Shown here in pieces: positions 10,009-16,488 of a stretch of DNA of 44,674 nt (the first letter of the stretch is position 1; each line of letters begins with the position of its first letter). The translations under genes were made by a program, and so were the position numbers. Origin of the DNA: Singulisphaera sp. GP187. GTDB lineage: Bacteria > Planctomycetota > Phycisphaerae > Phycisphaerales > SM1A02. The notes beneath the pieces were generated by a model. It saw only the letters and a program-made list of their open reading frames with translations, had not been told where the DNA came from and ran no database searches. Where the stretch lies: positions 1 through 44,674 of the forward strand of contig CAMBMO010000019.1 of assembly GCA_945868805.1 (NCBI GenBank). The letters run 5' to 3'.

Positions 10009-10037
10009 AACATAATCCCGATTGAATGAACTGCTAA
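10009..10037 (-). promoter_or_regulatory. Candidate sigma70-like promoter of paralogue B
   Basis: On the minus strand TTAGCA (10037-10032) and TATGTT (10014-10009) are separated by 17 nt, giving a leader of roughly 125 nt before the ATG at 9877. GATTATGTTC is shared with the paralogue A promoter region. The rest of 9878-10095 is AT-rich and shows no gene; a convincing hairpin terminator for the oxidoreductase gene ending at 10096 is not visible. Confidence 0.35.
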
Positions 10038-10095
10038 TAATTTCAGCAAAACGATGAAATATTTTTTGCGGTTGGGAATTGGGCGACTTATCGGA

Positions 10096-11127
10096 CTATC
10101 GCCAGTCTATGACGACTTTCCCGAATTGTTCGCCAGATTCCAATCGGTCATACGCAATCTTTGCATTTTTGGACAAATGAACTGAGTCGATGACCGGTTT
10201 GATTTTACCCGTGCGCAAAAAGCAGAGGACCGACCGGAACTCCGACATGCTCCCCATCGTCGATCCGAGGAGCGAAAGTTGATTCCAGAAGAGGCGTGAG
10301 AGATCCGTTGTCGCATCGCCACCGGTCGTTGCTCCACATGTGACAAACGTCCCGCAGCGGACCAGGCTCTTCAGGCACTGACCGTGAACTGCCTTGCCCA
10401 CGGAATCCGCCACGATGTCTACCCCCCGCTTTCCAGTGCGCGCACGAACGACTTTTGACCAATCCGATCCGTCGTCAAGAATCCCGCTCGACGCTCCCAT
10501 CGCCAGAGCACGATCGAGCTTCCACTGATGCCTACTCGTCACGATGACTGCGCACTCAAAGTGACGGGCGATGTTGAGAAGCGCGAGCGCGACTCCACCA
10601 CCAATTCCGGTCACGAGCACCGTCATTCCAGGTTGGAGTTTCGCTCGCGTGATGAGCATTCGCCACGCAGTGAGGTGGGTCAGCCCGAATGCAGCCGCTT
10701 GGATCGGATCGACATCGCCGATATCCACAACATTCGTCGCTGGGGCGCAGAAGAACTCCTGCATGGTCCCGGGGGAATGCTCGCCAATCATGCAAATTTC
10801 CTCGCCCGAACTCGCTCGATCGGGATGCGGTTTCTCTTCATGGATGACGGCGGCGTTGAGCAACACCCTGCGACCGATCCATGCGCGATCGACCCCTTCC
10901 CCCACTTCGACGACTCGACCAGCTCCATCGGAACCACTCGAAAACGGATACTTCGTTTCGATACCAGGCAGTCCCTTACCGACCCAGAGATCAAGGCTGT
11001 TGAGTGCCGAAGCTTCGGTCTGCACCAAGACCTCCCCCGAGACTGGGGTTGGCCGCGGGACATCGCTCAGGAGCGCGACATTCGGCGCAACTGGATTCCC
11101 ACGCTGTTGAACTACGACGGCTTTCAT
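10096..11127 (-). CDS. Zinc-less medium-chain dehydrogenase/reductase (quinone oxidoreductase-like)
   Basis: NAD(P)H-dependent oxidoreductase of the MDR superfamily, 343 aa, cytosolic. The ATG at 11127-11125 has GAGGAG 6 nt upstream and begins the family-typical MKAVVVQQRG. The GroES-like N-terminal domain contains ASALNSLDLWVGKGLPGI where zinc alcohol dehydrogenases have their catalytic Cys, so catalytic zinc is probably absent. PFSSGSDGAGRVVEVGEGV is the conserved MDR turn. The Rossmann fold begins TVLVTGIGGGVALALLNIA near residue 170, and the protein ends with the usual YDRLESGEQFGKVVIDW. The substrate is unknown (quinone, enone or alcohol). The gene is divergent from the DUF1573 gene with only 24 bp between start codons. 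Confidence 0.9.
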   Translation of the reverse strand: MKAVVVQQRGNPVAPNVALLSDVPRPTPVSGEVLVQTEASALNSLDLWVGKGLPGIETKYPFSSGSDGAGRVVEVGEGVDRAWIGRRVLLNAAVIHEEKPHPDRASSGEEICMIGEHSPGTMQEFFCAPATNVVDIGDVDPIQAAAFGLTHLTAWRMLITRAKLQPGMTVLVTGIGGGVALALLNIARHFECAVIVTSRHQWKLDRALAMGASSGILDDGSDWSKVVRARTGKRGVDIVADSVGKAVHGQCLKSLVRCGTFVTCGATTGGDATTDLSRLFWNQLSLLGSTMGSMSEFRSVLCFLRTGKIKPVIDSVHLSKNAKIAYDRLESGEQFGKVVIDWR

Positions 11128-11151
11128 GGAGTGCTCCTCTATAGTAATGAG

Positions 11152-12291
11152 ATGCGCAAGCTTCATCTTCTCGCACATTTGGTCGTTGTAGTGTGCTTCG
11201 TCGCCACCGCCACAACCGATGCGTACGCACAGAAGGCAACGATTATCGCAGACCCCGAGTCGATCGAGCTTGGGTTCATCGAACCGAGGTCCACCGTCAC
11301 GAAGACCTTTCGATTGGCCAATACCTCGCACGTGCCCGTCACGATCGCGACCGCGACCGCGACTTGCACATGCACGACAATCGATGCGGTTGGCAAGGTG
11401 ATCCCGGCTCAGGGAAGCCTGGAGATCCCGATGACAATGAAAGTCGCGGCATCGACTGGCGTGAAGACCGCCGCGGTGACATTCACTTATTCAGATCGAA
11501 GCGCACCCACGACCCTGCGCATGAGTGGCGAGATTTCCTATCCAGTGCGGGCGTCTGCCGTGGATGTAATCGCAGGTGCTCGAGCTCCATACCTCAACCT
11601 ATTCGACGACCCATCGCGGCCCAAGGACATTCCGCCTCCGCCGACCGCGGGGACGATTCGAGTCGCGTCAACTGATCGACAACCATTTCGTGTCCTCTCG
11701 GTCATGAATGCCCCGCCGAACTTCGCAGGATTCGATCCAGCCAAGGATCCGCCCGGAAACTCCTACGAAATCGTCTTCGATTTCTCGGCAGTGCCTTGCG
11801 CCCAAATGCCTCCTTATATGGTGATTGAAACGGATCACCCACTCGCGCCAGTCGTCGACCTTCGGATTCGGCATATGTGCACCAAGATCGCTCCTCAGAT
11901 TCCATTCGCCGAGTACCGCGCGAATCTCGGAGCGTTGACGACGGGGGTCGCTCACCCCTTCGATTTCGAACTGAAAAAGTCCACTGGCTGGCGCGTTGTT
12001 CAAACAACTTCCAAAGATCCACGATTGACTGTCAAATTGATGGACCAGCGTTCGGATAGTGACCACGCGATGGTTTCAATGGCCATCGTCGTCGACCCGT
12101 CGGTTCATGGAGTCGTGCTTGCCCCGGTCACCATGGTCGCAACCGACCCATCTGGCACGGTGAAGTCGAGCGATTTTTGGGTCTATTTCACGACACATAC
12201 GCAGGCGACCGCGAAACCAGTCGCGATCCCGATCGTGGTGCCGATCGTGGTGCCGACCGTGGTGCCGACCGCAATCTCGCAACCCCGCTAA
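11152..12291 (+). CDS. Exported DUF1573-domain protein
   Basis: Exported protein of 379 aa. The ATG at 11152 is followed by a clear signal peptide (MRKLHLLAHLVVVVCFVATA, cleavage after DAYA). Upstream codons in the same frame only run antisense through the oxidoreductase gene and are not used. The N-terminal ~100 residues match DUF1573, an Ig/ASH-like domain: IELGFIEPRSTVTKTFRLAN, then VTIATATATCTCTTIDA and IPAQGSLEIPMTMKV. DUF1573 proteins are abundant in Planctomycetota and Bacteroidota; their role is unknown. A second beta region follows (PYMVIETDHPLAPVVDLRIR). The tail is a low-complexity PIVVPIVVPTVVPTA coded by a 12-bp tandem repeat. The stop codon overlaps the malic enzyme stop on the other strand. 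No strong ribosome site was seen. Confidence 0.85.
   Translation: MRKLHLLAHLVVVVCFVATATTDAYAQKATIIADPESIELGFIEPRSTVTKTFRLANTSHVPVTIATATATCTCTTIDAVGKVIPAQGSLEIPMTMKVAASTGVKTAAVTFTYSDRSAPTTLRMSGEISYPVRASAVDVIAGARAPYLNLFDDPSRPKDIPPPPTAGTIRVASTDRQPFRVLSVMNAPPNFAGFDPAKDPPGNSYEIVFDFSAVPCAQMPPYMVIETDHPLAPVVDLRIRHMCTKIAPQIPFAEYRANLGALTTGVAHPFDFELKKSTGWRVVQTTSKDPRLTVKLMDQRSDSDHAMVSMAIVVDPSVHGVVLAPVTMVATDPSGTVKSSDFWVYFTTHTQATAKPVAIPIVVPIVVPTVVPTAISQPR
12229..12276 (+). repeat. 12-bp tandem repeat in the DUF1573 gene tail
   Basis: Units CCGATCGTGGTG at 12229-12240 and 12241-12252, CCGACCGTGGTG at 12253-12264 and a degenerate fourth copy at 12265-12276. It encodes PIVV/PIVV/PTVV/PTAI, a Pro-Val-rich C-terminal tail. 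The unit length keeps the frame, so copy number can vary without breaking the protein. Confidence 0.85.
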
Positions 12292-13958
12292 AAGCTCGGA
12301 TCGTAAACATGCCCGCGGACGAATTCCGCGATGTCATGAGGTGGTGGTACCCGTGCAAGACCTCGATCGAATATGAGACGAGTGACTGCGATCGCGACCT
12401 CGATACTGGTCTCGTAAATTGAAGAGATTGGCGGGTAGATCAAACCAACGGAAAGATCCTGATCTGTCGTCTGCGACGCGAGTGACTCGGCCGCGCGCAG
12501 GAACATTTCATCGGTGACTCGATTGGCTTCGGTTGCGTAAACAGCAAGTCCGACAGCCGGATAGATGTAGACATTGTTCCCCTGTCCTGGGACAAAAAGT
12601 TTTCCGCCGAAGTGGAGTGGTGGGAACGGACTGCCAGTCGCGACGATTGCGCGACCCTCAGACCATCGAATCGCCTCTTCGGCAGTGCACTCGGATTTGG
12701 ATGTCGGATTCGAAAGCGGAAAGATAATCGGGCGCGCATTGAGTCTCGCCATCGATCGGATCACGGACTCGTTAAACGCGTGGGCAACTGTTGATACTCC
12801 GATGATCGCGGTTGGACGAATGGCCTCCACGACATCCGACAATCGAGTGAGCGGTGAGTCTGGACCCGAGTGGGCGCCCGCAGGAAACTTGAGCCCCGAG
12901 ACATCGTGAGCGAATCGGGTCAAGTAATCGGGAAGTTTGGGCATTCCGGCATGGACCAATCCACGCGAATTGACAAACCAGCACCGATCGACTGCCGCCG
13001 ACTCTGGCACTCCATCGCCGCAGAGCTGTTTGACGAAGAGGTCTGCGATGCCAACCGCCGCGCTTCCAGCGCCCATGAAGAGAAGTCTTTGATCGCTCAT
13101 CTTTGTACAACTCAATCGACACGCGCCGAAGAGCCCCGCGACTGCGACAGATGCCGTGCCTTGGATATCGTCGTTGAAGCAACAGACCTTGTTGCGGTAT
13201 CGCTCTAAGAGTGGAATCGCATTCTTGTTTGTGAAGTCTTCGAACTGGATGCAGCACCGCGGAAAGACTTCCTGCACTGCCGCTACGAATTCATCGATGA
13301 ACGCGTAGCACTCGTCGCCAACGATGCGAGGGATGCGCAGGCCTGGATAAAGAGGATCGCGTAGAAACGCTTCGTTGTTCGTCCCAAGGTCCAACACGAC
13401 CGGGAGTGCGACTTGGGGCGGAACGCCGGCGCACGCTGTGTAGAGGGCGAGCTTTCCGATGGGAATGCCGATTCCGCAAACTCCCTGATCTCCGAGCCCA
13501 AGAATGCGCTCGCCATCCGTCACGACAATGAAGCGCACATCCTTTTCGGGCCAGTTTCTGAGAGTCTCTGCGAGTCGCCCCTTCCGACGGATCGACAAGT
13601 ACATGCCCTTGGGGCGCCGCATGATGTGCCCGAACTTCTGGCACGCCTCGCCGACGGTCGGCGTGTAGACAATTGGCATGTAACGCTGAAAATCACTTCG
13701 GAGCAGGGCGTAGAAGAGTCGCTCCTGTCGATCCTGAAGCGCCGACAGAAACTGGTACTTGCCGATATCAGACGACTGCTGTTCGAATTGAAGTCGAGCA
13801 CGGTCGAGCTGGACACCCATCGGCTCGACTCCATCGGGCATGAGCCCAACGAGCCCCAGTTCCTCGCGCTCCAATTCGGTGAACGCGCCACCCTTGTTCA
13901 AGCGCGTGTCCAAAAGGATCTGCGTTGCGGATGGAGAGTCGTTCCTTGAGCTGCTCAT
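12288..13958 (-). CDS. maeA: NAD(P)-dependent malic enzyme (decarboxylating)
   Basis: Oxidative decarboxylation of L-malate to pyruvate and CO2 in the cytosol; links the TCA cycle to pyruvate. It is 556 aa, the length of the large (MaeA/eukaryotic-type) subfamily. The ATG at 13958-13956 starts MSSSRNDSPSATQILLDTRL; the frame stays open further upstream, but only antisense to the epimerase gene. Diagnostic segments are YTPTVGEACQKFGHIMRRPK, the metal-binding FEDFTNKNAIPLLERY, CCFNDDIQGTASVAVAGLFG, and the dinucleotide fold LFMGAGSAAVGIADLFVKQL. ATGSPFPPLHFGGKLFVPGQ and NNVYIYPAVGLAVYA are the conserved C-terminal parts. Whether NAD or NADP is preferred cannot be read with certainty. The stop codon TAG (12290-12288) shares two bases with the convergent DUF1573 stop. 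It is divergent from the epimerase operon across a 90-bp gap. Confidence 0.95.
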   Translation of the reverse strand: MSSSRNDSPSATQILLDTRLNKGGAFTELEREELGLVGLMPDGVEPMGVQLDRARLQFEQQSSDIGKYQFLSALQDRQERLFYALLRSDFQRYMPIVYTPTVGEACQKFGHIMRRPKGMYLSIRRKGRLAETLRNWPEKDVRFIVVTDGERILGLGDQGVCGIGIPIGKLALYTACAGVPPQVALPVVLDLGTNNEAFLRDPLYPGLRIPRIVGDECYAFIDEFVAAVQEVFPRCCIQFEDFTNKNAIPLLERYRNKVCCFNDDIQGTASVAVAGLFGACRLSCTKMSDQRLLFMGAGSAAVGIADLFVKQLCGDGVPESAAVDRCWFVNSRGLVHAGMPKLPDYLTRFAHDVSGLKFPAGAHSGPDSPLTRLSDVVEAIRPTAIIGVSTVAHAFNESVIRSMARLNARPIIFPLSNPTSKSECTAEEAIRWSEGRAIVATGSPFPPLHFGGKLFVPGQGNNVYIYPAVGLAVYATEANRVTDEMFLRAAESLASQTTDQDLSVGLIYPPISSIYETSIEVAIAVTRLIFDRGLARVPPPHDIAEFVRGHVYDPSF

Positions 13959-14048
13959 TGCGTCGATAGTACTCCCCTGCGATGTCGATCGTCGCAGAGT
14001 CGTACGGTTGGTGGCCAGCAAGAGAACCGATCCTCCTAGACTGCGTCG

Positions 14049-14996
14049 ATGTTGCGAGTCCATGCGATCGACAGTCATACCGAAGGCGAACCGACGCGCG
14101 TGATCATCTCGGGCGGACCAGACTTGGGAATCGGACCGCTTCGTGAGAGGCGCGAACGATTCGCGCGCGGGCACGACGGCTTTAGGCGAATGACCATCGA
14201 GGAGCCCCGAGGATCGGATGTACTCGTCGGCGCACTGATTGTCGAACCTCACGAGCCCAACTGCGTCGCTGGAGTGATCTTCTTCAACAATGCAGGCTTT
14301 CTCGGAATGTGTGGGCATGGAACGATCGGCGTCGCAAAGACGCTTGCTCATCTCGGCCGAATTCAGAATGGGACGCATCGACTCGATACACCGGTTGGGG
14401 TGATCGAGTTTACGATTCGATCCGATGAGATCGTTGAAGTCGCAAGTGTTCCCGCGCGGCGATCGCGCAAGGGAGTCACAGTCGATGTCAAGGGGTTCGG
14501 CGAAGTCGTAGGCGATGTCGCTTGGGGTGGCAACTGGTTCTTCCTGACGACCGCGCCCGCGCGAGTGCCACTCGATCGAAGTCGTGCGGCCGAACTCGTC
14601 AACCACGCAAGTGCCGTCCGCCGCGCGCTCGCGAAGGCTGGGATTGTTGGCGACGATGGATCTGAGATCGATCATGTCGAATTCACCGCCCCAGCGCGCC
14701 GACGTGATTGTGCGTGGAGGAACTTCGTGCTCTGTCCTGGTGGCATGTACGACCGTTCTCCTTGCGGCACTGGGACGAGCGCGAAGATTGCGTGCCTCGC
14801 CGCAGATGATGCGCTCAAGCCGGGCGAACATGTCGGCGCAGAGAGTTTCATCGGAACTCGTTTCGAGGCGTGGTACGCCTTGAACAGAGAGGGAGCGATC
14901 ATGCCGACCATTTGCGGCCGCGCTTGGATTACGGCGGAGTTGGACTTGCTCGTCGACGAGTCTGATCCTTGTGCAGAAGGAATCATCGACCGATGA
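14049..14996 (+). CDS. Proline racemase family protein, probable 4-hydroxyproline 2-epimerase
   Basis: Likely interconverts trans-4-hydroxy-L-proline and cis-4-hydroxy-D-proline, the first step of bacterial hydroxyproline catabolism. It is 315 aa, normal for the family. The start MLRVHAIDSHTEGEPTRVII is the standard N-terminus. Both catalytic Cys residues are present: Cys88 in MCGHGTIG and Cys239 in DRSPCGTGTSAKIA. This argues for a two-base racemase or epimerase and against the trans-3-hydroxyproline dehydratase branch, where the second Cys is Thr. Context supports epimerase: the next gene, overlapping by 4 nt (ATGA), is a DapA-family protein like the Pyr4H2C deaminase that acts downstream. 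The required D-amino-acid oxidase and alpha-ketoglutarate semialdehyde dehydrogenase are not in the window. Proline racemase remains possible. Confidence 0.88.
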   Translation: MLRVHAIDSHTEGEPTRVIISGGPDLGIGPLRERRERFARGHDGFRRMTIEEPRGSDVLVGALIVEPHEPNCVAGVIFFNNAGFLGMCGHGTIGVAKTLAHLGRIQNGTHRLDTPVGVIEFTIRSDEIVEVASVPARRSRKGVTVDVKGFGEVVGDVAWGGNWFFLTTAPARVPLDRSRAAELVNHASAVRRALAKAGIVGDDGSEIDHVEFTAPARRRDCAWRNFVLCPGGMYDRSPCGTGTSAKIACLAADDALKPGEHVGAESFIGTRFEAWYALNREGAIMPTICGRAWITAELDLLVDESDPCAEGIIDR

Positions 14997-16012
14997 ACTG
15001 TTCCACTCCACTGCGCTGGTCAGGAGTGATGCCAGCGATCACGACACCACTTGCAAGTTCGGGCGAGGTCGACTTTGACGGCGCAGCTTCCCACGCGCAG
15101 TGGATGATCGACCAAGGATGTGATGGAGTGGTCGTGGGTGGTTCGCTCGGTGAGGGCCAGTCGCTCTGCACAGAGGAAAAGTGCGAACTCTGGCGACGCA
15201 TTTCCTCACAGCTTCGTGACCACGCGCCGGTGATTGCGGCGATTGGGTCGGCGTCGACTCGTGAAGGTTGCTCGCTTGCAACGCGCGCCGAGGAATCGGG
15301 GTGCAATGCACTCATGATCTTGCCCCCGTATGTGCACAGTGGAGACGAAAGAGAGGCACTCCGCCATGTCGAAACGATTGCGCGCGCGACGAATCTGCCC
15401 GCGATGATTTATAACAATCCGACCGCCTACCGCGCCGACTTTTCGGCGCAGTCGCTCGCGGCACTCGCGTCGCGACTTCCCAATGTTCGCGCAGTGAAGG
15501 ACTCGACCGGCGATGCCCGCAGAATCGCGCAACTTGTTGAACTCGTCCAACGCGGTGACGCGCCAAGCGAACTCGTCGTTTTCGTTGGGCTCGATGACAT
15601 CGTTCCCGAAGGAGTCGCCGCAGGTGCACAAGGATGGGTCGCGGGACTTGCAAATGCTCTGCCCGTCGCGAGTGTCGCCCTGTGGAAACTCGCCAAAGAG
15701 CAACGGAGAAGTTCGCCATCCGAACCATTCGCGCAACCGCTTCATGGGAAGGTGTCGGCAGAGGAAGTGAACAGCGCCTTCTTGCAACTCCTTCGTATGG
15801 ACACACTCCCTGACTTCGTCCAGCGCATCAAGTTCGTTCAATCTCTCTTCGGGCATGGCAGCGAACAGGTGCGCCCGCCTCGCCTGCCACTCGGTTCAGG
15901 CGAGCGCGACGAGTGCGTATTGGAAACCCGCACCGCGATCCGCGCGCTTGAAAGACTCGGGATTCCAACGACCGCCATGGTTTCGAACGATCTCGGGGTT
16001 TCGTCTCAATGA
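14993..16012 (+). CDS. DapA/NAL-family Schiff-base lyase, possible pyrroline-4-hydroxy-2-carboxylate deaminase
   Basis: Class I aldolase-superfamily TIM-barrel protein, 339 aa. The ATG at 14993 overlaps the epimerase stop by 4 nt; an in-frame upstream start would only extend into that gene. Catalytic features are Tyr140 in LPAMIYNNPTAYRADF and the Schiff-base Lys169 in NVRAVKDSTGDA. GGSLGEGQSLCTEEK (about 49-63) replaces the GTTGE(S/A)xTL phosphate/carboxylate loop of DapA with a related sequence. Next to an epimerase the best guess is the deaminase that converts Pyr4H2C to alpha-ketoglutarate semialdehyde, but dihydrodipicolinate synthase-like or keto-acid aldolase activity cannot be excluded. 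The C-terminal ~40 residues (RPPRLPLGSGERDECVLETR) are typical of the longer subfamily. Its TGA overlaps the ATG of the SprT-like gene. Confidence 0.88.
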   Translation: MNCSTPLRWSGVMPAITTPLASSGEVDFDGAASHAQWMIDQGCDGVVVGGSLGEGQSLCTEEKCELWRRISSQLRDHAPVIAAIGSASTREGCSLATRAEESGCNALMILPPYVHSGDEREALRHVETIARATNLPAMIYNNPTAYRADFSAQSLAALASRLPNVRAVKDSTGDARRIAQLVELVQRGDAPSELVVFVGLDDIVPEGVAAGAQGWVAGLANALPVASVALWKLAKEQRRSSPSEPFAQPLHGKVSAEEVNSAFLQLLRMDTLPDFVQRIKFVQSLFGHGSEQVRPPRLPLGSGERDECVLETRTAIRALERLGIPTTAMVSNDLGVSSQ

Positions 16013-16461
16013 ATTCCAACCCTCGCGTATGGCCTCCGGAACTTTCGTCCACGCTCCAGGACGACCTTCGGAAATGGTGCTTTCTCTGGCAGGTCTCGGA
16101 ATTGCTCCCAGAGATTTCAGTTTCGATCAGTCGTCGAATGACTTCGAGCCTCGGCCGAGCGAGCTACCGCCGCAAGCATGTCGGACTCCAGCACACATTG
16201 CTCGATCCTTCTGCAGCAGAGCTTCTGCGCGAAGTTCTCTGCCACGAGGTGGCGCACCTTGCGGCGTATGAACTTCACGGCACGACGATTCGACCGCACG
16301 GACGAGAGTGGCGCGCGCTCCTCATCGCGGCCGGCTACCCCGCTCGAGCGACAATCGAGGCGGCGACTCTGCCAACGTGTTTCGGAGTTCGCACGACCCG
16401 AAGGAGACGACGAGTTCGCCACAGTCCGTGGAAGGCGATCGCGCGCTGGATTCGGGGATAG
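16009..16461 (+). CDS. SprT-like zinc metalloprotein
   Basis: Small soluble protein of 150 aa with a SprT-like metallopeptidase domain. The motif HEVAHLAAYELHG (about 79-91) supplies the HExxH zinc ligands and catalytic Glu. The PHGREWRALLIAAGY segment (about 97-111) supplies the third His and the Trp/Leu pattern seen in SprT and the Spartan/SPRTN family. No signal peptide is visible, so it should be cytosolic. A basic tail (RTTRRRRRVRHSPWKAIARW) could contact nucleic acid. The ATG overlaps the preceding TGA (ATGA, 16009-16012), making it the third coupled gene of the hydroxyproline-type operon. Known relatives of SPRTN cleave DNA-protein crosslinks; most bacterial SprT-like proteins are uncharacterised. 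A role in peptide breakdown is an alternative. Confidence 0.85.
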   Translation: MNSNPRVWPPELSSTLQDDLRKWCFLWQVSELLPEISVSISRRMTSSLGRASYRRKHVGLQHTLLDPSAAELLREVLCHEVAHLAAYELHGTTIRPHGREWRALLIAAGYPARATIEAATLPTCFGVRTTRRRRRVRHSPWKAIARWIRG

Positions 16462-16488
16462 TCGAATCGCGACGTCGAAACTTGATCG

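Noticed and set aside
10528-11151. Long plus-strand open frame upstream of the DUF1573 start
   Set aside because: It runs antisense through the MDR oxidoreductase gene, gives no domain match, and the real signal peptide starts at 11152.
13959-15011. N-terminal extension of the malic enzyme frame by about 350 codons
   Set aside because: It is antisense to the epimerase gene, has a random-like composition, and the malic enzyme family begins near 13958.
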